Assembly: GCA_045540975.1 (NCBI GenBank)
Contig: JAZQIE010000035.1
Location: forward strand, 1 to 29,565
DNA: 29,565 nt
Direction of reading: 5' to 3'
Origin: SIG510 sp045540975
GTDB lineage: Bacteria > Bacillota > Clostridia > Oscillospirales > JAAYXM01
The notes beneath the pieces are model-generated. The model was not told where the DNA came from. It was given only the letters and a program-made list of their open reading frames with translations, and searched no databases. Made by a program: the position numbers and the translations under genes. Positions 16,070 through 22,949 of the stretch are shown here, piece by piece (the stretch's first letter is position 1; the number at the start of each line of letters is the position of its first letter).

Positions 16070-17248
16070 GTGGAGCGGCAGATTCTGCATTCGGATTTGG
16101 ATAATTTTTATGCATCGGTGGAGTGCTTGGAAAACCCGGAGCTTTTGGGAAAAGCGGTCGCGGTGTGCGGCGCACCCGAGGCGCGGTGCGGCATTGTCCT
16201 TGCGAAAAACCAAGAGGCAAAGGCGTTTGGGGTGAAAACAGGGGAGACCATTTGGCAGGCGAAAAAGAAATGCCCGCATCTGGTCACCGTGCTGCCGCGG
16301 CACCGTTTGTACGGCGAGTATTCCGCGCGCGTGTTTGAGATTTACCGCCGTTTTACCGACCAAGTCGAGCCGTTTGGCGCGGACGAGGCGTGGATGGATG
16401 TCACGGGGAGCGGACGGCTTTTTGGAGACGGCGAGAAAATCGCGCACGAAATCCGCGCGGTACTCAAAAAAGAAATCGGGCTCACCGCCTCGGTGGGCGT
16501 GAGTTTTAACAAAACCTGCGCAAAGCTTGCATCCGACCTGAAAAAACCCAATGCGGTGTGTGCGATTCCGCGCGAGCAATATAAGTCCGTGGTTTGGCCC
16601 TTGCCTGTGGGAAAGCTTTTATTTGTGGGCGGGAAAACCCGCACCGCGCTTGCGCGCTACGGACTTTACACGGTGGGCGACCTCGCGAAAACCGACGTAC
16701 ATTTCCTGCGCGCGGTGTTTGGGAAAAGCGGCGAGCGGCTCTCCCAATACGCGAACGGCACCGAGGAGGAGCCTGTGCGGAAATGGGACGCGCGCGACCC
16801 GGTAAAAAGCATCGGAAACAGCGTGACCCTGCCGCGCGACATCACCGAAGAGGAAGAGGTGTACCGTGTGTTGTTTTGGCTGTGCGACTATGTGTCCGAA
16901 CGGATGCGCCGCGAGGGGATTTGCGGAAAAACCGTGAGCATCTGGGTGCGAAACGCGGATTTCCAAAGTTACGAGCGGCAATGCGCACTGCGGGATTACA
17001 CCGCGGTTGCGGAGACCATGATGGAGGCGGTGATGCGCCTGTACCGCGCAAGCCACACCGCGGGGCAGAAAATCCGCAGTCTTGGGGTGCGGATGGGTGG
17101 AATCCGCGTTGCGGATGACATCGGGCAGCTTTCCCTCTTTCCCGAGGAGCAGAAAAAACAGAAATACCAAGCCCTCGCCCAATGCACCGACGAAATCAAC
17201 CGACGTTTTGGTGCGGGCGCAATCAAACGCGCCCTGCTTCTCTCTTGA
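16070..17248 (+). CDS. dinB: Y-family DNA polymerase (DinB / Pol IV type)
   Basis: A 392-aa translesion polymerase. Motif I is HSDLDNFYASVE with catalytic Asp9 and Asp11; the second acidic pair is Asp105-Glu106 in FGADEAWMDVT; SVGVSFNKTCAKLASDLKKP is the usual thumb-proximal motif. The C-terminal little-finger domain ends with QLSLF (about residues 353-357), a classic sliding-clamp binding motif. The open frame extends upstream to 15887, but GTG at 16070 is chosen because GGAGGTG (16057-16063) precedes it by 6 bases and the catalytic motif begins at once; GTG 16061 lies inside the RBS. It is expected to copy past DNA damage with low fidelity, and the LexA-like box at its promoter fits induction by DNA damage. 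Confidence 0.95.
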   Translation: MERQILHSDLDNFYASVECLENPELLGKAVAVCGAPEARCGIVLAKNQEAKAFGVKTGETIWQAKKKCPHLVTVLPRHRLYGEYSARVFEIYRRFTDQVEPFGADEAWMDVTGSGRLFGDGEKIAHEIRAVLKKEIGLTASVGVSFNKTCAKLASDLKKPNAVCAIPREQYKSVVWPLPVGKLLFVGGKTRTALARYGLYTVGDLAKTDVHFLRAVFGKSGERLSQYANGTEEEPVRKWDARDPVKSIGNSVTLPRDITEEEEVYRVLFWLCDYVSERMRREGICGKTVSIWVRNADFQSYERQCALRDYTAVAETMMEAVMRLYRASHTAGQKIRSLGVRMGGIRVADDIGQLSLFPEEQKKQKYQALAQCTDEINRRFGAGAIKRALLLS

Positions 17249-17273
17249 CCCCTTCTGCCATATTTGATACAAT
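17245..17273 (+). promoter_or_regulatory. Promoter of the CBM9-like gene
   Basis: TTGACC (17245-17250), 17 bases, TACAAT (17268-17273). It overlaps the last codons of the polymerase gene. Confidence 0.7.
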
Positions 17274-17295
17274 AACAAAAAAGGGGGAGAGACCA

Positions 17296-17916
17296 ATGTA
17301 CCGTTATGAAGCACAGTATGTAAAAAATTTCGATGAATTTTTGAAAGTGAGAGACACCCTTCCCAAAGCCGCGGTGGACAAATACCCGTGGAATTGCGGA
17401 TTTCAGCCCTGTACCTACGCCCAAATGGCGTGGAATGAGGACGGACTTTTTATCTATATGCGCGCGTATGAGACCGATCCGCGCATGACGGAAGAGGCGG
17501 ACAACGGGGATATTTACATGGATTCCTGCCTGGAATTTTTTGTAAATCCGTGCCCCGATGCGGTCTTCTTCTGCAATTTCGAGGTCAACCCCAAGGGCTT
17601 TATGTACCTTGCATCCGGCCCCGAAAACCTCGATGACCGTACCTTGGAGGACAGAAGCGCGTTTGATAATTTTGACCTCACCGCTTCGGTGCAAGCGGAA
17701 TATTGGGACGTTTGCTACCGTGTCCCCACCGCATATTTTAGAAAATTCAACCCGAATTTCTCTCTGGATGCTGAGAAAATTTTGCAAGCGAATTTCTACA
17801 AATGCGGCGACGGCACCCCGATTCCGCACTACGGATGTTGGAGTCCCATCACTTCGGGCGAGGAGACTCCGAACTTTTACCACGTTTGTGACTTCGGAGA
17901 AATTGTTCTGAAATAG
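17296..17916 (+). CDS. CBM9-like carbohydrate-binding protein
   Basis: A 206-aa protein resembling the family-9-like carbohydrate-binding (DOMON-type) beta-sandwich. Key stretches are YAQMAWNEDGLFIYMRAYE near residue 40, DIYMDSCLEFFVNPCPDAVFF near 75-95 (the typical D-x-C-x-E-FF core), FEVNPKGFMYLASGP, and VPTAYFRKFNP near 145-155. No signal peptide is seen, so it may act in the cytoplasm or be an enzyme-like relative without lyase or hydrolase partners. The open frame begins at 17182, but ATG 17296 follows gggggag (17283-17289) and a separate promoter, so it is used. It seems to be a single-gene unit followed by the aminotransferase promoter. Ligand unknown. Confidence 0.8.
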   Translation: MYRYEAQYVKNFDEFLKVRDTLPKAAVDKYPWNCGFQPCTYAQMAWNEDGLFIYMRAYETDPRMTEEADNGDIYMDSCLEFFVNPCPDAVFFCNFEVNPKGFMYLASGPENLDDRTLEDRSAFDNFDLTASVQAEYWDVCYRVPTAYFRKFNPNFSLDAEKILQANFYKCGDGTPIPHYGCWSPITSGEETPNFYHVCDFGEIVLK

Positions 17917-17927
17917 TGGAATCCTTG

Positions 17928-17956
17928 TTGAAATCGTAGAATTTTTTTGATATACT
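17928..17956 (+). promoter_or_regulatory. Strong promoter of the DegT aminotransferase gene
   Basis: TTGAAA (17928-17933), 17 bases, TATACT (17951-17956) with an extended -10 TGA directly before it. Confidence 0.85.
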
Positions 17957-18000
17957 GAAAGTACAATCCCGAATGATTTTTTTGAGGAGGTTCCATCAAA

Positions 18001-19275
18001 ATGAAAAATAACGACGCAGCAATGAATGGCGCAGGGATCACCGAAGTCGGTTTTCCGATGTGGCCGCAGTTTGACCAGAAGAGCGTAGCAGACGTCACCG
18101 AACTTCTCCAGAACGGTAAGGTTTGCTATTGGACCGGTCCGAAGGGCATGGAATTCGAAGAGAAGTGGGCAAAGTGGATTGGCGCGGAGATGGCAATCTC
18201 CTGCACCAACGGTACCGCAGCGCTCCATATCGCAATCTCCTCGCTGGGCATCGGCCCGGGAGATGAAGTCATCGTTCCGTCCTACTCCTTCATCGCATCC
18301 TCCTTCGCAGTTGTGCAGGCAGGCGCGATTCCGGTTTTCGCAGACGTTACCGATGACCACACCATCGACCCCGCTTGCATCGAGTCCCTCATCACCGAGC
18401 GCACCAAGGGTATCGTTGTCGTTCACCTGTACGGCGGCGTTGCTGATATGGGCCCGATTCTTGAAATCGCAAAGAAGCATGACCTGAAAATCATCGAAGA
18501 CTGTGCACAGTGCTTCGGCGGTGAGTACAACGGCAAGAAGTGCGGTACCATCGGCGATGTCGGCTGCTTCAGCTTCTGCCAGAGCAAGCACTTCACCACC
18601 GGCGGTGAAGGCGGTATGGTCGTTACCAACAACGAAGATTTGGGTTGGGAATGCCGTTCCTTCCGTGACCACGGTTACGATGTCCGTCAGCGCATGAACA
18701 TGCTGGCACTCGAAGAAAAACTCCCGTACATCCACAACCGCGTCGGCTTCAACTACCGTATGACCGAGATGCAGTCCGTCATCGGCATCAACGAGCTCGC
18801 TCGTTTTGATGATTGGAACCTCGCTCGCCGTAAGAAGTACGCAAAGATGTACGACGATGCATTCACCGGCCTCAAGGGCATCAAGAAGCTTCCGCACAAC
18901 ACCGAGGAGCGCAAGAATGCATACTGGTGGTACCCGATCCTGATCGACCTCGATGCACTTGACATCAAGGCAGACGAGTTCGTGAAAGAACTCCTCAAGG
19001 TCGAAGAAATCCCGTGCTACGGTATCCAGTGGCCGGAAGCATACGAAGAGCGCGCATACCGCGAAAAGAACGGTTTCGGTACCGCGAAGTTCCCGTTCTG
19101 CTCTTCCGAGTACACCAACCCGCAGTCTGCTGACTACACCAAGGTCCTCTGCCCGAACGCAAAGGCATTGCGTGACCAGACCGTCAGCCTCTTCCTGCAT
19201 CCGAGCTGGGAAGAATGCCACATTGAGCGCTGCATCAACGGTGTCAAGAACGTCCTCGCTCGTCACACCAAGTAA
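18001..19275 (+). CDS. DegT/DnrJ/EryC1/StrS family aminotransferase
   Basis: A 424-aa PLP-dependent enzyme of the sugar/cyclitol aminotransferase family. CTNGTAALHIAISSLGIGPGD (about 68-88) binds the PLP phosphate, Asp167 in KIIEDCAQ contacts the ring nitrogen, and Lys196 in FCQSKHFTTGGEGGMVV is the Schiff-base lysine. Family members aminate keto-sugars for surface glycans or secondary metabolites, or act on related keto substrates; here no sugar-nucleotide genes are adjacent, so the substrate is open. A good RBS (gaggagg, 17984-17990), an extended -10 promoter and a uniform codon choice rich in aag/ctc/gtc suggest high expression. It is a single-gene unit closed by a terminator. Family call strong; pathway unknown. 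Confidence 0.93.
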   Translation: MKNNDAAMNGAGITEVGFPMWPQFDQKSVADVTELLQNGKVCYWTGPKGMEFEEKWAKWIGAEMAISCTNGTAALHIAISSLGIGPGDEVIVPSYSFIASSFAVVQAGAIPVFADVTDDHTIDPACIESLITERTKGIVVVHLYGGVADMGPILEIAKKHDLKIIEDCAQCFGGEYNGKKCGTIGDVGCFSFCQSKHFTTGGEGGMVVTNNEDLGWECRSFRDHGYDVRQRMNMLALEEKLPYIHNRVGFNYRMTEMQSVIGINELARFDDWNLARRKKYAKMYDDAFTGLKGIKKLPHNTEERKNAYWWYPILIDLDALDIKADEFVKELLKVEEIPCYGIQWPEAYEERAYREKNGFGTAKFPFCSSEYTNPQSADYTKVLCPNAKALRDQTVSLFLHPSWEECHIERCINGVKNVLARHTK

Positions 19276-19286
19276 GAATTCCAATC

Positions 19287-19315
19287 AAAAAGACCGCTCA
19301 ATCGAGCGGTCTTTT
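19287..19315 (+). terminator. Terminator of the aminotransferase gene
   Basis: Perfect 8-bp stem GACCGCTC / GAGCGGTC (19292-19299 with 19304-19311) extended by A-T pairs, with a T run after it. Confidence 0.9.
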
Positions 19316-19322
19316 CCGTTCT

Positions 19323-19341
19323 CAAGTCCGTTTTTTGGGAC
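19323..19341 (+). promoter_or_regulatory. 19-bp promoter-proximal element, copy 1
   Basis: caagtccgttttttgggac, found again exactly at 21212-21230. It contains TTGGGA (19335-19340) that could serve as -35, with TATGAA 17 bases later, or it could be an operator. Both copies lie between a terminator and the next gene. Confidence 0.6.
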
Positions 19342-19391
19342 AGATATTTCTGTAAACTATGAATATAGGAATAGAACAGGAGGCGATATAA

Positions 19392-21143
19392 ATGGCAAAT
19401 TTCATTGAACATCTGGGGTTGGAATTCCTTACCGAAAGCGAAGAAAAGGCGCGGAATCTTTGGACATTTCTTGCACAGGAAGGAAAAGCGATTACCGGAT
19501 ATTATGGATTTCCGTACCTGAATTATCATTTCGGAGATGCACAGTTTATTTTACGCACGATTCGTAATGATGAGGAAAAAAGACTTGAGGTTGTTGGTAT
19601 GGATACCCACTCTTCCGGGACTTGTGTTTGGGAAGTAGGAATTTCCGGTATGAATATCACTCGAAAGGATGCTGATGTCACAGAACATCGCTGTGTTGTT
19701 CACAGGAAAAACGACGGGGGTGGAATGGCAGTCGTCAATATTGTGAATGCGGATGTTTTGCCAAGCTTTGACGAGGACGAGGAAATCAAACTGCAAGTGA
19801 TTGCGTTTCCTTATTTGATAGAATATTTTAAAGATGAGGACGAATATGCTGCGGAGCAACCCGAAGGAAAAAACGGTCGAAAGTGGCTTCTTGCGGATGG
19901 GAGTATGCTCCCGTCCGGGCTTATGCGGAATCGAGACCCTGAAAGCGATGAGTTTGAATCAGATGATGCTCTTGATGATTTAATGTTAATTCGCGGAACC
20001 GTTAAAAAATTGGCGCATGGAGTCGTTGAATGCAACGGTGAAAAGAATAACGCATATATCTCTTGCATCATCGGAACGGAGAACGGCGATCTTGAAATCG
20101 TTCACACGGTTGATGCTGTAAAGGAAGAACAACAAGAGAACATTCGTGTCGGAGCAACCGTAAATGGTGCCTTTTTACTTTCGGGAGATGCCGCTATTTT
20201 CGAATATGAACGTGGTATTGTTTTGGACGAAAAGAACGACTTGGCGATTCTACGTTCGACGTTTGCAGGGGCAGACCCGGAACGGATGCGCTATGTATTT
20301 GCTGAAAATGCGGTATACCTTGCTGAATATAATAATACAACCTACATAGGGCGAGATGAAATTATAGATCGTCTGAAATGCGTAGCGAGAGATACAGAAG
20401 AGAAATTCTTTGCCTATCTTGCGACGATTATTTCGGTAGACGAGGGTGATGAGCTCCTGCCTTATGGGGTTGGAAAACGATGCATTGTCATTGCACACGG
20501 TGGAGAACAGAATTATCAGACAATTGCATTTGCTGACATTGATGACGAAGGACGGATTTCGAAGTTGGTGACCAGTTCCAATGAGCGGTATCATTTTCGC
20601 ATTGATGAAACGGCAAAGCCCAAGACTCCGCTGGACGATGTTGTTCTTCCGGAGTCTGTGGTTGAATCGATCGTTATGAGGGCAAAATATCATGGGATCA
20701 TTGACGGAGATCTTTCGGGGGAAAGTATTTTAAACGAGATATCAGAGATCAATATGTACAAAAATAACATTAATTTGATGCTGGGTGAAATGCCAAAAGC
20801 AGACGAGGAAAGAGTGCTCAAGAACCTGTTTGGGTATCTTTTTGCGAAGGCTATTGAAACAGCACACTCCAAAAAGCAACGTGTTGGCGTGTTTAAAAAG
20901 AGATTGTTGGTAAATTACAATCCCGATGATGCGTGGAATGGTGAGATTCACACGCTTTTGCGGTCGGAAGAAAACGAAAAAATTGTTGCCGCTATGGAAC
21001 TGGGGAAACAATTTGCAAAAGATTTTGCGTTTTTTCATCCTTTTGGAGAACCACACGATGACGAGTATGATGCCGATCTGATTAAGGCATTGATTGTTGT
21101 GCAACAACTTGGCAACCTCTATGAGCCGAAGTGTATGAGATAA
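19392..21143 (+). CDS. 583-aa protein of unknown function with a possible NTF2-like domain
   Basis: I do not recognise the family. The N-terminal part (1-200) is mixed alpha/beta with GYYGFPYLNYHFGDAQFILR and RLEVVGMDTHSSGTCVWEV. Residues about 285-395 resemble an NTF2/SnoaL-like fold: ILRSTFAGADPERMRYVFAE, then NTTYIGRDEIIDRL, then paired strands (RCIVIAHGGEQNYQTIAFAD). The C-terminal third is helical, with AKAIETAHSKKQRVGVFKKR. No signal peptide or membrane segment is present, and the protein is strongly acidic. ATG follows AGGAGG at good spacing. The gene is more AT-rich than the aminotransferase before it. It is a single-gene unit with a terminator hairpin and shares its promoter element with the micro-operon downstream. 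Cytosolic; function unknown. Confidence 0.8.
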   Translation: MANFIEHLGLEFLTESEEKARNLWTFLAQEGKAITGYYGFPYLNYHFGDAQFILRTIRNDEEKRLEVVGMDTHSSGTCVWEVGISGMNITRKDADVTEHRCVVHRKNDGGGMAVVNIVNADVLPSFDEDEEIKLQVIAFPYLIEYFKDEDEYAAEQPEGKNGRKWLLADGSMLPSGLMRNRDPESDEFESDDALDDLMLIRGTVKKLAHGVVECNGEKNNAYISCIIGTENGDLEIVHTVDAVKEEQQENIRVGATVNGAFLLSGDAAIFEYERGIVLDEKNDLAILRSTFAGADPERMRYVFAENAVYLAEYNNTTYIGRDEIIDRLKCVARDTEEKFFAYLATIISVDEGDELLPYGVGKRCIVIAHGGEQNYQTIAFADIDDEGRISKLVTSSNERYHFRIDETAKPKTPLDDVVLPESVVESIVMRAKYHGIIDGDLSGESILNEISEINMYKNNINLMLGEMPKADEERVLKNLFGYLFAKAIETAHSKKQRVGVFKKRLLVNYNPDDAWNGEIHTLLRSEENEKIVAAMELGKQFAKDFAFFHPFGEPHDDEYDADLIKALIVVQQLGNLYEPKCMR

Positions 21144-21145
21144 TT

Positions 21146-21180
21146 TAACAAACCGATGCCACAACGGCATCGGTTTGTTA
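21146..21180 (+). terminator. Terminator hairpin after the 583-aa gene
   Basis: A long perfect stem (TAACAAACCGATGCC paired with 21166-21180) with a 5-base loop (21161-21165). The trailing T run is weak, so it may act bidirectionally or as an RNA-stabilising hairpin. Confidence 0.75.
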
Positions 21181-21211
21181 ATGGTTGAAAAGTCCGAAGA
21201 GCAATACAACA

Positions 21212-21230
21212 CAAGTCCGTTTTTTGGGAC
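21212..21230 (+). promoter_or_regulatory. 19-bp promoter-proximal element, copy 2
   Basis: Exact repeat of 19323-19341. Here the dyad AAGTCC / GGACTT around an 8-base centre is complete. TATCCT (21242-21247) or TATCTT (21247-21252) may be the -10; the exact boxes are unsettled because the RBS is very close. Confidence 0.6.
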
Positions 21231-21266
21231 TTAGGATGTGGTATCCTATCTTCGGAGGTGAACAAA

Positions 21267-21365
21267 ATGGATTTTTTTGGCTTTGATTGGAACGGAAACG
21301 GCGAGCGCGATGCATTCGATGATTTGATGGATATGATTGCGGCAGGTGAGTGCGATGAAGAATAA
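21267..21365 (+). CDS. 32-aa acidic protein with an EF-hand-like loop
   Basis: A short frame starting at ATG 21267 behind a strong RBS (ggaggtg, 21254-21260) and its own promoter element, which is what makes it believable. The product begins MDFFGFDWNGNGERDAFDDL and ends MDMIAAGECDEE. The stretch D7-x-N9-x-N11-G12-x-x-D15-x-F-D18 has the spacing of a calcium-binding EF-hand or dockerin loop, although a single such loop need not bind metal. No signal peptide. It overlaps the next small gene by 11 bases, so translation of the two is probably coupled. Function unknown. Confidence 0.65.
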   Translation: MDFFGFDWNGNGERDAFDDLMDMIAAGECDEE

Positions 21366-21435
21366 CCTCGCCTGTCTCCAAACCCTGCTCATAGTCGGGG
21401 TCTGTGTCCTTGGTTTTCTCCTCTCCGTCCGATGA
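21355..21435 (+). CDS. 26-aa single-pass membrane peptide
   Basis: ATG 21355 lies within the end of the 32-aa gene in a different frame, with aggtgag (21344-21350) as a possible RBS. The product is MKNNLACLQ followed by a run of hydrophobic residues (TLLIVGVCVLGFLLSV) and a final Arg, which is the shape of a small membrane peptide. It ends 6 bases before the converging stop of the ACT/MBL gene. Evidence is limited to RBS, overlap and the clean hydrophobic helix, so it could be chance; the overlap with a well-supported small gene favours a real two-gene unit. Confidence 0.5.
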   Translation: MKNNLACLQTLLIVGVCVLGFLLSVR

Positions 21436-21441
21436 AGGATT

Positions 21442-22881
21442 TTATTGCAACTGAACCGAGTACTCTTTCTTGAAGCCGTGTGCACCGAAGATTTGCCAAT
21501 TCCCGATGCCGAGCCTTTCAAGAATGGCGGTTCTCTCCTTCAAACACAGCGCGGCGTCTGTATCCACCGACGTCATCAAAATCGGCGCGTACTGATTGTA
21601 TTCCGCCTGCTCCTTTGTCAAACCGTGCGTGTTGATATAAATATCTCCGGTAATTGCAATCCGTTTTGCATAGTCAATCAGCACAATTTCACCGGGCAAA
21701 TGCCCGCCCTTGCCCTCGTACACCTCGAAATGCAGTTCTTCAAAATCAAAGAATCCGATTTGTGTCAGCGGCTCTGTCAAAGCCTCCAAATCGCCCCACA
21801 TCGGGATGACCTTGTCGGGATTTACCGCTTCGTATGAGGTGAGGATTTTGCAAATGTTGACATACGGTTTATGCAGCGGATTTTCTTCTCGGTATCCGTT
21901 TTCACCGTTGAATTCGTTTTTGAGACATTGTGCGGTCTTTGCGCTCGCGAGTACGCGGTCAAACATCGGAAGCAATCCGCAATGGTCCACATCCGCATGG
22001 GTGACAAGAATGGTTTTTTCAATGCAATCAAAATCGGGAACAAGCTGTTTGAAAATCGCAAGCATTTCCTCTTGATAGCAGGCGTATCCGCTATCCGCAA
22101 ACAACAGCTTGCCGTTGCTGTTTATGATGATTGTATTGCTGCCGCAAGGCGGCTCTATCAGCGTGATTTCGGTGTTGTCCGTTATCTTATGCGTGCTGAT
22201 GCGCGGTGCGAAGTTTTTACCCTTGGAACTGCCCAAAAGCTCCGCGAATTTGCTGATGCTGTCAAACGTACGGTAGGGCGATGAGCCTCGCTCGTCAAGT
22301 GTTTGCATTGCAAGATTAACATGTACCAAAAGCGCTTGACTCACTTCCTCCGAAAGCCCCATGACCTGTGACAATCCCAGCACATAGGTGCGATAAAAAA
22401 TGCTGTTGTCATAAACCTGCTCCGAGGTGTTGTAGTCTATCACCCGAACCCTGCAAAGCGCTTCCGCCTCTTTTAAGAATGCAGAGATTTGCTCGGAATC
22501 TTCCACATACAACCCCATTTTGAACTGCTGAAAATCGGTTCCGTTTTCTTGAGAACTGATGTAGGAGATGTTGAAATGAAACTGATTGATTAATTCAAGC
22601 ACGTTGGTGACACTTCCCGGAACATCCGGAAGCGAGAATTCAATCAGAACAACACTTGTTTTACTTGTATCGCTTTGCAGATAACCGATTGTTTCAAGCT
22701 CGGCATCCGCCTTCTTTAACTGCGCCTCTGTGCCCTCAGCGTCAATGAATAATGTGTGTGAATCAACCGCTTTGTTATAACTGACGCGCGTGATGTTGAT
22801 TCCGAGTTGTGAAAAGCATTTGCTCGCTTTTAGAAATGCACCGATGTGATTGGGCATAGAGGTTACATAGGTCTTTTTCAA
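21442..22881 (-). CDS. Two ACT domains fused to a metallo-beta-lactamase-fold hydrolase
   Basis: About 479 aa. Residues 1-75 and 78-150 look like two ACT domains (KKTYVTSMPNHIGAFLKAS and VVLIEFSLPDVPGSVTNVL, each the strand-loop-helix start of an ACT fold), known to bind amino acids and control enzymes. A helical linker follows, then an MBL-fold domain from about 225: ILVTHADVDHCGLLPMF holds the HxDxDH metal motif, GKGGHLPGEIVLID the next His, and AITGDIYIN the metal-bridging Asp. The substrate is unknown. The frame can begin at GTG 22890, but the RBS gaggggtg would overlap it, whereas TTG 22881 lies 6 bases after the RBS and is preferred. It follows the XRE-cupin-ligase gene on the same strand with a hairpin between, so they may be partly co-transcribed. 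Confidence 0.88.
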   Translation of the reverse strand: MKKTYVTSMPNHIGAFLKASKCFSQLGINITRVSYNKAVDSHTLFIDAEGTEAQLKKADAELETIGYLQSDTSKTSVVLIEFSLPDVPGSVTNVLELINQFHFNISYISSQENGTDFQQFKMGLYVEDSEQISAFLKEAEALCRVRVIDYNTSEQVYDNSIFYRTYVLGLSQVMGLSEEVSQALLVHVNLAMQTLDERGSSPYRTFDSISKFAELLGSSKGKNFAPRISTHKITDNTEITLIEPPCGSNTIIINSNGKLLFADSGYACYQEEMLAIFKQLVPDFDCIEKTILVTHADVDHCGLLPMFDRVLASAKTAQCLKNEFNGENGYREENPLHKPYVNICKILTSYEAVNPDKVIPMWGDLEALTEPLTQIGFFDFEELHFEVYEGKGGHLPGEIVLIDYAKRIAITGDIYINTHGLTKEQAEYNQYAPILMTSVDTDAALCLKERTAILERLGIGNWQIFGAHGFKKEYSVQLQ

Positions 22882-22902
22882 TCGATCCACCCCTCTCTTT
22901 CA

Positions 22903-22941
22903 AATTAAGCCGCAAGGAACTTGCTTCCCTGCGGCTTAATT
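22903..22941 (-). terminator. Intergenic hairpin after the acyl-CoA ligase gene
   Basis: A 12-bp stem (22903-22914 with 22930-22941, AATTAAGCCGCA / TGCGGCTTAATT) read on the minus strand after the ligase stop. The T run is short (TAATTT), so it may terminate only partly and let some transcription reach the ACT/MBL gene. Confidence 0.7.
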
Positions 22942-22949
22942 CGGTTTCT

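Noticed and set aside
16579..16600. A third copy of the 19-bp promoter element in the polymerase gene
   Set aside because: aagtccgtggtttgg only partly matches, lies inside coding sequence and has no gene start downstream.
16996..19284. A 762-codon open frame on the minus strand
   Set aside because: It runs antisense to three well-supported plus-strand genes (polymerase end, CBM9-like, aminotransferase), shows no family motif, and is explained by the codon choice of those genes.
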